Of a DNA stretch of 64,000 nucleotides, positions 22,741-31,552 are shown in pieces. The position numbers and the translations under genes are program-made. Below the pieces are notes generated by a model. It made no database searches and was not told where the DNA came from. It saw only the letters and a list, made by a program, of their open reading frames with translations. This stretch comes from Phytophthora colocasiae (lineage: Eukaryota; Oomycota; Peronosporomycetes; Peronosporales; Peronosporaceae): NCBI GenBank assembly GCA_018806915.1, contig JAGKQI010000100.1, positions 2,356,001 through 2,420,000 of the forward strand. The letters run 5' to 3'. Numbering within the stretch: the first letter of the stretch is position 1; each line of letters opens with the position of its first letter.

Positions 22741-23081
22741 TGTTGCAAAATATGGTGGCACCCACTCCTGAAGAAGACGTTAGGATGACCACCAGATCCT
22801 TTAAGCTGAGGAAGCTACGTTGAATGCAGGAACGAAGCAAGGATGAGGACAGTATTGCTCTGTTATCGTGTTTTTTCAGAGTGATGAAGAGGCAACTTTG
22901 GCAGTCGTTTTGAAACTACTACCAGTGCCTGCTAGTTATAGAACTATGTAGATATGCAGACTGTGAAACCTCACAGCTTTCTCTCACCTTCTCGATTCCT
23001 GGCAAACGTTTTCTCCTGCCAATTTCGGCTACTATGAAAGTATCTTGCCCATACTGATCAAACATAGACCAATTGGTAACA
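22741..23081 (-). repeat. 5' LTR of the chromovirus
   Basis: A 341-bp copy identical by eye to 17002-17342. It should hold the promoter and start site of the element's RNA. The sequence directly downstream (22740 leftwards) starts TTGTAGCC, not the usual TGG of a tRNA primer site. Confidence 0.95.
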
Positions 23082-23086
23082 TGACT
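23082..23086. repeat. Right target-site duplication (TGACT)
   Basis: TGACT directly after the right LTR, matching 16997-17001. Confidence 0.9.
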
Positions 23087-23280
23087 CCATAGTATTTTTT
23101 GCCACATGCGTTAACTCCGAACAAGTGAGAAAACAATGTTCCAGTGTTTCAATTGAATCACACCCGAACACAACATTGTGACATTGTGCTTCCGGATTGC
23201 TAGTAACCAAGAAAAAGAGCCATGAGCCAACAATTAGGTCCCCAAAGAAGAAGAAATTATTTGATTAACTAGATAGGTGG
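23087..23280 (-). pseudogene. LINE-like RT remnant, 5' part of the copy split by the chromovirus
   Basis: The minus strand encodes FFGDLIVGS, then a Cys/His pattern ending IETLEHCFLTCSEL. This is the zinc-binding segment found after the polymerase in LINE-type reverse transcriptases (zf-RVT: ET..H.F..C). It aligns with MFFGDLTVGS and IETVEHCFFACSSL in the neighbouring copy at 23338-24240. The reading continues across the insertion into 17001-16621. Confidence 0.65.
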
Positions 23281-23337
23281 ACAACTCTTTGGACTAATCT
23301 GCAACGATCTCAAGCTAATTCAATAGCTGTAGATATT

Positions 23338-24240
23338 CTACCTTGACTGATGGGCAACCCAGATTTGGGGCATTCGTTCCGAATGGATATCAATCGGTAG
23401 TTCAAAGCCTAACTGTTGGATCAGTAGCGTGATAGTTTCCCGGTCACAGTTGAGCTCATCCGCATGCTGGTAAATAAACTGATAATGCATCCTGTATGAC
23501 GACTGGATATTCGCCACATTTGGCAGTAGTGCCTTTGTTTTCTGATAGTGAATGTCATTTCGAAGTCTCCATGTGGCATGAAAAGTAACTGCAACGTGGA
23601 TTCTCCATAGCAGTAAAATCACCTTTTGGTTCTTTCGCCATCTTCTGTGTATATCTTGTGATTTTGGGAAGAGCAGCAACCTCCAAGACAACTTCGTCAC
23701 GAAAACACCTGCCCAGTGTATCCACACCTGGTGCCACATCGGCTGTAACGATGAGCACGCGAAAAAGCAATGTTCCACAGTCTCAATCTCTTGACATATT
23801 GGCCGAACACACTGCTGAATTGTGGGGTTGAGCGACGTTAGGAAGTACAATCGCGAACCCACTGTTAAGTCCCCGAAGAACATTCGTACCATCACATCAT
23901 GAACCACAGGTAACATATAATCACGGAGTGACAGCAGACTAGTAAGCATCTGATGTATACGTCCAGCAGGGCAACCAAGATCCTCCATAGGGTGCCGGTT
24001 CAACACCGGCACTTGCTGAAGAAGCTTGTTCCAGTCTTGGGGGCGCAGATAGGGAAAGAAATACGCATTTGTGTTGTCAGAAAGTTTAACACCAAATACA
24101 GGCGGCAAATGCGTGATCTCCATTGCTTGGATTCCACCAGCTTGCGAATCAGGAATAACGTGGTAAAATACTTGAGAGAGCTGCCTGTATAAGGTAAAGA
24201 TGTCGTGAGGATTAACTTTGGAGCCCAGGATTGGATGTAC
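23338..24240 (-). pseudogene. LINE-like reverse transcriptase C-terminal fragment
   Basis: From the stop at 23338 the minus strand is open for 261 codons, and homology extends further upstream to about 24240. It holds a zf-RVT-type zinc segment (CRPIC...ETVEHCFFAC) followed by a Trp-rich region (MWHQVWIHW), as in the C-terminus of LINE ORF2. The polymerase and endonuclease domains are absent, so this is a 5'-truncated or decayed copy. It lies just beyond the chromovirus and repeats the pieces on either side of it. Confidence 0.65.
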
Positions 24241-24249
24241 CTCTGAGCA

Positions 24250-24671
24250 AATCTTCGTAAAGAAAGCCGTCGAAGTTGGCCAATTAGGTCCCCAAAGAGA
24301 GTCTCAGTATTACATCATAAACAACAGGTACTAAACACTGTCGAAGACGCGTTACCTTGAGTTAGAGTTTAATCTCGGGGACATCCGAGTGTACCATGGG
24401 ATGTTGCCCCACTAGAGGTTGAATGAGTTTCTTCCAGTCACCGGCATTTAAGCTAGGGAAGAAACGTGTCCATCTTGCAGTCACCACACCCCCTAGAAAT
24501 AGAGGGATTGCGCTGCCAACTTGTCGTTCGCAATCCACCAGCTTCCGGGCAAGGAAGAACTCTCTGGTAAATGCTTCGTATTTGATAATATAAGGTGAAG
24601 ATGTCCCCGTGACCCCAGCTCAGAAAATCAGCAATGCAATGTTTGTTTGCATTCGCGAGAGCCCGACACAA
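24250..24671 (-). pseudogene. Further LINE-like fragment with stops
   Basis: Minus-strand pieces FFPSLNAGDWKKLIQP and VVYDVILR match FFPYLRPQDWNKLLQQ and VVHDVMVR of the copy at 23338-24240. DIFTLYYQIRSIYQRVLP matches that copy's upstream part. In-frame stops interrupt it. It is therefore a third partial copy in the same orientation. Confidence 0.5.
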
Positions 24672-24947
24672 ATGTCGGACCCTGCTCCTAGCGGCACCGA
24701 CGTTGCCAGTGGCAACTTGCCACTTGAAAATCTGTTCACTACCACCAAAATTGGATTGAAAAGAGCGATTCGTTAGGACAGCATGTATGCAAAATGCTCA
24801 CCTCAGTCCAAGTCTATTGGAAGTCAATACAGTTGTCTGCCTCAATAAAGAAGTCTGAAAAACCGATAACCTTCCGAGCTGCTAAATCGTACTATCTTGT
24901 CTTATAACCTTGCATGCAGACTCCAACTTCTTTACTGAGGTGAGCTA
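24672..24947. other. Intergenic spacer between LINE remnants and Tc1-type element
   Basis: AT-rich sequence with no open frame, repeat or RNA that I recognise. It ends at the TA dinucleotide (24946-24947) flanking the next transposon. Confidence 0.5.
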
Positions 24948-25203
24948 CACTCCGCGACAAATTAATCCGGCCACCCCTACTTTTGGCCGCTACTCAGTCA
25001 ATTTTTATGGTATCGGGTTGCTGTTTGAGTATGATCTGCCTGATGTACGACAGAGCCCAGGACTTGTGTTAACAACCGCAGTTTTGCGGTTTAAAGCATA
25101 CCTCACATACAACAAACTGAAAAGCACATCCGTCCCAACTTCCGGCCACCTGTCACCTTACAAAATGTCATATAGTTGTATCTCAATGATAGTTGCATTT
25201 GTG
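24948..25203 (+). repeat. Left terminal inverted repeat (256 bp)
   Basis: Near-perfect inverted copy of 25763-26018. It includes an internal short palindrome around CCGCAGTTTTGCGG. An open frame through it is a by-product of the repeat and is not treated as a gene. Confidence 0.9.
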
Positions 25204-25309
25204 ATTTTGTTCGTCCAACCGTCCACAGCGGCGGTGCCACCGCCGGTGGGGAGCGCGTGGCAGCTTGGTGCTGAGGACAGTTTGCAATTAGGCCGTGGTA
25301 TGGCACTGT

Positions 25310-25760
25310 GGCCGAGAGATGAAGAGCGTGGGAGCATTTGCGGGTTGAGAGAAGGCGGCCTACTATTCGGACAATTGCGAAAAAAGCTAAGCGTTCTCGT
25401 GACGCTATCGAGCGTACGCTCAGGCTTGATGGAAAGCAACACTACTGTCATGACGTGCGTCGTCCCGCACGAACGACGGTCATACGACAGAATGGAGGGG
25501 GTTCGGTAATGATTTAGAGACTTCTTCGACGAGCAGGGCTCGATTGGCCTGCACGATCCCCCGATCTAAGCCCGATAGAAAACTTGTGGGCACTGATGGC
25601 TCGGAAAGTTTATCCCAATGGACGCCAGTATGGATCTGTGCCGCAGCGGTTTTAGATGCTTGGGACTATTGAAGTGTCGACACTTGAGAAGCTCATTGAG
25701 TCCATGACGCGACGCTGCATCGAGGTGATCGAGAATAAAGGAGCGAAAACTCACTACTAA
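25310..25760 (+). pseudogene. Degenerate Tc1/mariner transposase
   Basis: The first piece (about 25342-25506) reads like the N-terminal helix-turn-helix domain: TIRTIAKKAKRSRDAIERTL. The second (about 25536-25760) is the C-terminal catalytic part: DWPARSPDLSPIENLWALM, then a TAG stop, then LEKLIESMTRRCIEVIE. Most of the DDE core between them is missing. It cannot encode an active enzyme. Confidence 0.75.
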
Positions 25761-25762
25761 TA

Positions 25763-26018
25763 CACAAATAGAGCTATCATTGTGATACAACTATATGACA
25801 TTTTGTAAGGTGACAGGTGGCCGGAAGTTGGGACGGATGTGCTTTTCAGTTTGTTGTATGTGAGGTATGCTTCAAACCGCAAAACTGCGGTTGTTAACAC
25901 AAGTCCTGGGCTCTGTCGTACATCAGGCAGATCATACTCAAACAGCAACCCGATACCATAAAAATTGACTGAGTAGCGGCCAAAAGTAGGGGTGGCCGGA
26001 TTAATTTGTCGCGGAGTG
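25763..26018 (-). repeat. Right terminal inverted repeat (256 bp)
   Basis: Inverted copy of 24948-25203, ending at the TA at 26019-26020. Confidence 0.9.
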
Positions 26019-26020
26019 TA

Positions 26021-26429
26021 GGCTATCAAACTTCCATCATCAAACTGTACGTAAGGAAAGGATTGATTGTGATTTGTGATCTTATCATCTGGAAAGTACG
26101 CAAGCTTTGTGGTGTACTAGTACTAGTATATTACCGGCAATCTACAACCGACGTTGTATTTCTGATCAATCGGATGCTCTCATTGGTTAATAGCTTCCCA
26201 GATACACGGTATCAACCACGGAGAGGGTTGGTACTACGCAGCTGCATCGGTACCTGCCGCAACAATGGTAGCACGTAGTGTAGTATTTATTTGCTTGAAA
26301 TTCAACCTAGCTCATACTGAATCCCTGTGTAACATTCTGTATCAGTTGTAAAAAGATTCCGTACCCCTCAAGAGAACGCAGAAGCCCAAAGGAACTCCCA
26401 GCTCTCAGGAGGAGCTCCCAGCTAGCAGC
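26021..26429. other. Spacer without recognised gene
   Basis: AT-rich sequence with no supported coding frame. Close to 26370-26425 a short motif (AACTCCCAGCT, then GAGCTCCCAGCT) is repeated just before the Crypton-like ORF. Confidence 0.4.
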
Positions 26430-27240
26430 ATGCACCCAAAGCGAAACCACGCCATCTTGATAGAGTTCATGTCTTTCACCGATGACCGGAGCTACACTAG
26501 CGATGCTTCATTTGACAGCGAGGCCCTGCTCAAAATCTCCCCCGAAGATGTGTGTAGGTGGATGAAAGGAGCTGAAAGAGCGTATTGTCCGCGCGTACGT
26601 CAAGGAGGGAGGCAACACGGCTACTACACGTGTACCTATTCGCGTTTCTGGTGACGGGTCTCAACTTAAACTTGTTGAACTCCAGGAGGAGAACACCGGT
26701 GAGGCACTCGAACACACTCTCAGTGGCATGGACACATCTCGCAAAGAGTTTGCAGCAGTTCATTCACAGTTATTTAGCGTCCAACGTCAAGTTTCGGAAG
26801 TTATGAATGAGACGCTTCGGCTTCGGACCGAAATGCAACGTGGTCAGCAGAAGATGCTATCCGTACTCCGTCGCATTGCTATTCAACCTATCCAGAGACC
26901 TACAGAGCTTCAAGATGAAACAGTTCGACCAAGGACTGTAACTCTTTCGAAACGCCCAAAAGATCTTTATGAACTTTGGCACGAGTTCGAGTTTGGGCTT
27001 AACGGGGCAAAAGCGGCAAAACTCTTCACCGCAGCTGAGCGTGGAGTGAATAAGTTCGCGTATTCACGGAGGAAAACTTTCTGGGATGTCGTAGTATACC
27101 TGGTACGAGCAGGTTTCACTTGCGATGTGGCGATTGACAAAGTGTACGCTGCGTATGGCCGTCAACGTTCTGTAACCAGCATTCTTCTCCAGATGCGCTA
27201 TGATAGAAGGACTGGAGGACATCCTGAGCTTCGCGAGTAG
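26430..27240 (+). pseudogene. Internally deleted Crypton-like tyrosine-recombinase ORF (oomycete repeat family)
   Basis: An ATG at 26430 starts MHPKRNHAILIEFMSFTDDR and runs about 50 residues to RWMK. The frame then changes. A second frame, open from about 26560 to the stop at 27240, gives a coiled-coil-like segment followed by KRPKDLYELWHEFEFGLNG and KFAYSRRKTFWDVV. I recall this N- and C-terminal pair from a multicopy Phytophthora protein family linked to Crypton elements, whose tyrosine-recombinase core lies between the two parts. That core is missing here, so the copy looks deleted and frameshifted. The family assignment rests on memory of the motif pattern; the deletion and frame change are seen directly. 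Confidence 0.45.
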
Positions 27241-27532
27241 CTTCTTGTACATTTGTACCCCATTGTAACGACTTGCGTTGTTTTATCCAATCAAATCTTG
27301 GTTGTACTGTGTGTTGCACCAAATGCCAATATTTGTACAGTACTATGTACAGTAGTACAGTATTGGCCTGTGGACCATCTACATGTAAACATACAGTAGT
27401 AGTAAACATTAGAGATAAAGAGAGATCGTGAGTCGTACACATCTACAGGCGGTTAATGTGAACAAAGCTTGCAGTCCGCTTACTTACTTTTTTGGTATCA
27501 ACTGGACTCAAGACGACAGCCTCTCTTTGGCA
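27241..27532. other. Spacer upstream of the GT61 gene
   Basis: It holds a short run of GTACAGTA-like repeats near 27335-27365. No supported gene is present. Confidence 0.4.
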
Positions 27533-29062
27533 ATGAAGCTGTCCTTGCCTCTCAAGCGTCGAGAGCCGCTGTGGTTGCAGCTCCTGCTCGGTGGCTCTGT
27601 GCTGTTCTCTACAGTAATGCTGCTCATGCTGTGGACAAAACTACCTTCTCACACGTCACTGCGTCGATCATCTGCCACAATTACGCTCAACCGTCCGGAT
27701 CCGCAAGAGCAATCATCGGACCTCTTTGCGCTCGTCCAACAGCGGAGAAACATGACCGTCACTCTGGAATCAGAGCTTCTCCATCTCGATGACTTGATTC
27801 ACTCCGACTCGCTCGAACGCTGGGCCCCAGTCATTGTGACCAAGTGCATGCACGGAATGGACGGACGATCAGCTCCTTGCATCAAAGAGGCCGACCGGAC
27901 GAATCTGGTCGAAGCACAAGAGCTCCTGTATTCTGCGTTTCGCCTCAAACTACCGACGTTCAGCAATGACAAGATGAAGGCCAAGTGGCTATCGCAAGGA
28001 CTTCACGTCGAGCGGATGCGAGTGTCAGAAGATCAGTTGTGGGCGGAGTACCCTCCTTTCCAAGGACAGAATATGGTATTCTCCAACGCTGTGTATCGAG
28101 GGGATCCACCGCCAGACATTTGGTCCGAGAACGGGTGCATGGGCCATAAAGTCTCCCACTTATCATTTGTACACGACCTGGAAACCAACACCAGTCACTT
28201 GGTGACTGAAACGAAAGTCGATACTCTTGTAGTCGCCACGAGTCCGGATTCGTGGTCCTTCCAGCATTTTATCGATCGAGTGGCAGTTGTATGGAGCCAG
28301 GCACAATTGATCATCCCTACCATAACGAAGAACGGCACAGCCATCGTATCAGGCAGAAAACCCCGCGACGCCATTGTGAACGAGATCTATGACGTGATGG
28401 TTGGCCAGCACCTGCACAATCCACAGGAAGTGTTTGCGAAGCGCTTGGTGTTCTCGTGCCGTGCACCGCTGATCCACCCCTTCACGACGCAGCGCATCAC
28501 TGAAAACATCCTACAGTTGCTGCCTCCTACTCCTTCGCGGGCCTTCGAGTCAAACCGCAACGTTGTTTTGTTTCTCTCCCGATCGAACGGTGGCAAGGCT
28601 TTCAACGCGGGGAGACGAATTTTGAATGAACCCTTGCTGGTCGACGCCATTTCGTCCATGCTGAATGCCACACGTCGACCGGAGAAGTTGCAGTATTTCA
28701 ACCACAACGACTTTAATGGGCTAGAGGAAGTTGCGACCTTCATGAGAGACCGCGTGAAGATGATGATTGGTCCGCATGGAGCAGCATTCTACAACTCCCG
28801 GTTTGCTCAGCCTCGTACTGCTCTGATTGAGATCATCCCAGACCCGAAGCAGTTCTTCGTCCCGTGTTTTTGGGAGCAAGCTCGGCTTCTGGGGCAAGAT
28901 TATTCCGCTCATGTCGGGAGAACGGAGAATGAGCAAAACGATATGGTTGTCGAGGATATTGAAGACGTGGTGAGGCTGGTACAGCAGAGGTTGAGGTACT
29001 TGGACAAGTCGTACCAATTGCAGAATGCGCTCGATCACAATTATGCCTGGAGTACACTATAA
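27533..29062 (+). CDS. GT61-family glycosyltransferase, type II membrane protein
   Basis: A 509-residue protein from the ATG at 27533; the longer frame starts at GTG. A basic N-terminus (KRREP) and one hydrophobic helix at about 14-33 form a signal anchor typical of Golgi enzymes. The C-terminal third has the GT61 signature: MMIGPHGAAFYNSRF followed by LIEIIP. This family transfers xylose, arabinose or GlcNAc to glycans or to EGF-like domains. The donor and acceptor here are unknown. Several N-glycosylation sites (NMT, NTS, NAT) are visible. No intron is seen. It stands alone between transposon remnants, so it may be in a fast-changing region, but the frame is intact. Confidence 0.72.
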   Translation: MKLSLPLKRREPLWLQLLLGGSVLFSTVMLLMLWTKLPSHTSLRRSSATITLNRPDPQEQSSDLFALVQQRRNMTVTLESELLHLDDLIHSDSLERWAPVIVTKCMHGMDGRSAPCIKEADRTNLVEAQELLYSAFRLKLPTFSNDKMKAKWLSQGLHVERMRVSEDQLWAEYPPFQGQNMVFSNAVYRGDPPPDIWSENGCMGHKVSHLSFVHDLETNTSHLVTETKVDTLVVATSPDSWSFQHFIDRVAVVWSQAQLIIPTITKNGTAIVSGRKPRDAIVNEIYDVMVGQHLHNPQEVFAKRLVFSCRAPLIHPFTTQRITENILQLLPPTPSRAFESNRNVVLFLSRSNGGKAFNAGRRILNEPLLVDAISSMLNATRRPEKLQYFNHNDFNGLEEVATFMRDRVKMMIGPHGAAFYNSRFAQPRTALIEIIPDPKQFFVPCFWEQARLLGQDYSAHVGRTENEQNDMVVEDIEDVVRLVQQRLRYLDKSYQLQNALDHNYAWSTL

Positions 29063-29192
29063 TTTTTTTTCAAATAACAGTGTCCTTAGTATTATACTTC
29101 GTGGACGAGTCGTAGTCTGTCGATAGGCGGGTCATAGACGTAGCGTATCCCGCAGACTACGTCGTGAATCAACGGATCTTCTCATTGAAGTA

Positions 29193-29332
29193 CACCTTTG
29201 CCCGTCCAATCTGGGAATAGTCTCAAGCAAAGTGGTACCGTCATATTTACCTTATCGCAAATATCACACTACTACTCGCTAAACATCAATGAATCAGGGA
29301 ATGCTTGCAGTCAAGCAGGGACTCGCAAGGTG
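29193..29332 (+). repeat. Left terminal inverted repeat
   Basis: About 140 bp, starting CACCTTTGCCCG. Inverted copy of 29714-29853. Confidence 0.85.
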
Positions 29333-29349
29333 TCTGGCTTGTGCATCGC

Positions 29350-29694
29350 CTACGCGCCGTAGACCATGTCTTTCATCACCTCCGCCGCGTTCACTGCGTC
29401 ACGGGCGTGAAGCTCCATCTTGGTGACCAACGTTGGCGTGATGAACTTCATGCTGGCATGAGCAGCTCGCTCCAGGAAGCGCATCGTGCGCTCCTTGATG
29501 GTCAGGGGGTTGCCATCCTCGTCCACCATGTTACTGCGGTCACAAATCTCGGCACGATCCAAAGCCAAACGCTCCTTAATGTGAGCCTTCAGTGAATACG
29601 GGGCGAGGCGTAGCAAAACGAGATCATTCAGGCGCGAAGGCGGCAGGTTTGGGCGCGAAGGCGGGCTCCTTCGCGCGTGGCAAGCAGGCAGCAA
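29350..29694 (-). pseudogene. C-terminal transposase fragment inside the element
   Basis: An open frame of 114 codons ends in HARDAVNAAEVMKDMVYGA. Its C-terminal 90 residues have the helical pattern after the last DDE acid seen in oomycete IS630/Tc1-like transposases. The catalytic acids are absent. The N-terminal 20 residues come from repeat-derived sequence. Confidence 0.5.
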
Positions 29695-29713
29695 GTTTTG
29701 ACCGGCAGCTCAT

Positions 29714-29853
29714 CACCTTGCGAGTCCCTGCTTGGCTGCAAGCATTCCCTGATTCATTGATGTTTAGCGAGTAGTAGTGTGATATTTGCGATAAGGTAAA
29801 TATGACGGTACCACTTTGCTTGAGACTATTCCCAGATTGGACGGGCAAAGGTG
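29714..29853 (-). repeat. Right terminal inverted repeat
   Basis: Inverted copy of 29193-29332. Confidence 0.85.
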
Positions 29854-29855
29854 TA

Positions 29856-30356
29856 GAAGGTCTCTGTCGATCGCCCTTCATTGTTATAAACAATTACACG
29901 AGATAAGCCGAGCTCCGTCAGCAAGACGTTGAGCAGAAACTCCGCAGGGACGTGATCGCACGTGTCTCCACTCCAAACAGGAATACCACCTCGCCACGGC
30001 TGCCTAGATTTGATGGTGCTGGTGAAATCAATTGAGGATGTCCCTGGAACGCCCAACCTTCAGAATGAAATCGGGGCCATCAGACGTGTTGTGGTCGAAA
30101 GACGACGTTGATCCACAGTGTAGAACGTAGACCCCTCCTACTCCAGGGGGGGTTAGAAAACCCCATCGGTTCGGCAAAACCCAATCCATTTTGAGTGGGT
30201 GGGTTTGATAAAATGATGGGTGGGTTGGTTTGGGTAATGGGGTTTTAAAGTGAACGCCCGTACCTGTTATATCAGATAGAATGTGGGTGGATTATTTATG
30301 GCTGCTACCACAAATAGTCAATCACTACACAGACTACAGGCATTATCAAGACTACC
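29856..30356. other. Spacer before SEH1
   Basis: The left 200 bases hold the upstream part of the decayed gene noted at 29093-30056. The region 30130-30255 is low-complexity, rich in GGTTTTG and GGGTGGG runs. No other gene is seen. Confidence 0.4.
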
Positions 30357-31487
30357 ATGAATGCTATGGTACGCCCGCCCTGCTTTCCTGCCCTCCCTGC
30401 TGCCTCCACACTAACCGCATCTCTTCCTCTCCTCTCCTCCATGTAGAAGATCTTCCGGCGGTTCCCGTCGCAGCACTCGGACTTCGTCCACGACATGAGC
30501 TTCGACTTCTATGGCCAACGCCTCGCCACGTGCAGCTCCGACCGCAAGATTAAAATCTGGGAGGAACACGGCCAGGAGTGGCGCCTCGAACACGAGTGGA
30601 ACGCGCATCAGGCCAGTGTCTGGAAAGTGGAGTGGGCCCACCCGGAGTTCGGACAGATCTTGGCCTCGTGCTCCTTTGATCGCACAGTCTCCATCTGGGA
30701 AGACCAGGGCTTGTACCTCAACGCTTCGACTGTCTCAGCTTCCTCCTTGGCTGGAGACTCAGCAGCTAGCAATGGCCCAGGACCAGCTACTAATACAGGA
30801 ACCAAGGAGGGATGGCGCAACCAGGCACAGCTGGTGGACGCTCGAGACTCCGTGCACGACGTCAAGTTTGCCCCCAGACACCTCGGTCTGCGTCTGGCCA
30901 CAGCCTCTGAGGACGGATTCGTCCGCATGTACGAGGCCATCGACGTCATGAACTTGTCGCATTGGCCGCTGCAGGAGGAGTTCCTGGCCGACAAGGATGG
31001 AGCCACGTGCGTCTCGTGGAACAAGTCGCGCTTCGACGTCCCGATGATCGTCGTGGGCGGCAACAGCGACGTGGCCAAAGTTTGGGGTTACAACAACTCG
31101 TACCGGAGATGGCAGATCGTTGCTGAGCTCGTGGGTCATACGGACGCGATCCACGACGTGTGTTGGGCGCCGAATATGGGCCGTTCGTCGCATTTGTTAG
31201 CCACAGCCAGCAAGGATCGCTCGGTACGCATCTGGAGACTCACGATCCAGGAGGACGACCATTTGCAGGCTGATGTGGAGGAAGTGGCACGCAAACACCA
31301 TCACGACTCGGAAGTGTGGCGGGTGGAGTGGAATGTTACGGGGACGATGCTGGCATCCTCAGGCGACGACGGCACTGTCCGCATGTGGAAGAGCGACTTT
31401 GAAGGCAATTGGGCGTGTGTGAATACGATCTGCGGAGATCTCGGGCCTGCCATGGCACCACCACCGATGGATTTGCGAACAAGTTAA
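30357..31487 (+). CDS. SEH1: Nucleoporin SEH1 (WD40 repeat protein)
   Basis: Exon 1 (30357..30368, four codons MNAM) is joined to exon 2 (30447..31487) over a 78-nt intron with GTACGC, CTAAC and TAG. The protein has 350 residues, close to the usual 350-360. WD40 blades are clear: HDMSFDFYGQRLATCSSDRK, IKIWEE, ASVWKVEWAHPEFG, SIWED, HDVCWAPNMG and VRIWRL. The opening blade is characteristic of SEH1. It is a subunit of the Nup107-160 (Y) complex of the nuclear pore and of the GATOR2/SEA complex in TOR signalling. The tiny first exon is inferred from splice consensus. Confidence 0.88.
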
Positions 31488-31552
31488 GAGATTTATGGAG
31501 GATCAGGTATGGCTCAAGGCAAGTGACTATTGTTTTTTATTCCAACTGCAAT

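Larger units (their letters stand above)
17002..23081 (-). mobile_element. Full-length Ty3/gypsy chromovirus (LTR retrotransposon)
   Basis: A 6080-bp element in minus orientation: LTR, gag (22709 to 21375), pol (to 17363), LTR. The LTRs appear identical over 341 bp and end in TG...CA. A TGACT duplication flanks the element. Pol order is protease, reverse transcriptase, RNase H, integrase, chromodomain, which places it among chromoviruses. A purine-rich AAGGGAGG lies just before the 3' LTR as a likely polypurine tract. No TGG-type primer binding site follows the 5' LTR. Both reading frames are intact, so the copy is young and may be active. It landed inside an older LINE remnant. Confidence 0.95.
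24948..26018 (+). mobile_element. Tc1/mariner-type DNA transposon with long terminal inverted repeats
   Basis: A 1071-bp element flanked by TA on both sides (24946-24947 and 26019-26020). Its ends are CACTCCGCGAC...GTCGCGGAGTG. The terminal inverted repeats are 256 bp each, with only a few mismatches. The 559-bp interior encodes decayed, internally deleted transposase pieces. TA duplication and the transposase motif WPARSPDLSPIENLW place it in the Tc1/mariner superfamily. It is non-autonomous. Confidence 0.88.
29193..29853 (-). mobile_element. Non-autonomous Tc1/IS630-type element with 140-bp inverted repeats
   Basis: A 661-bp element flanked by TA (29191-29192 and 29854-29855). Its terminal inverted repeats are about 140 bp, 29193-29332 and 29714-29853, and almost perfect. 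The interior on the minus strand encodes the C-terminal end of a DDE transposase: RLAPYS directly joined to LKAHIKERLALDRAEI and the following ERTMRFLERAA. In full transposases of this type LAPYS is followed by a few residues and NPIE, which are missing here. The copy has thus lost most of its transposase. Confidence 0.8.
29093..30056 (-). pseudogene. Decayed gene of unknown family interrupted by a TA-flanked element
   Basis: On the minus strand, 30056 to about 29856 encodes a clean-looking piece (TSSIDFTSTIKSRQPWRGG to VIVYNNEGRSTETF). It stops making sense at the transposon end. On the other side, about 29190-29093 encodes IHDVVCGIRYVYDPPIDRL and then a stop. Joining across one TA does not restore a single frame, so at least one more frameshift exists. 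I do not recognise the family. Confidence 0.35.

Noticed and set aside
24910..25509. 199-codon open frame across the left inverted repeat
   Set aside because: It is made of transposon terminal repeat plus out-of-frame transposase and starts outside the element.
29186..29860. 4-bp GAAG target duplication around the 661-bp element
   Set aside because: GAAG does flank both ends, but the inner TA pair fits the Tc1/IS630-type transposase fragment better, so GAAG is probably chance.
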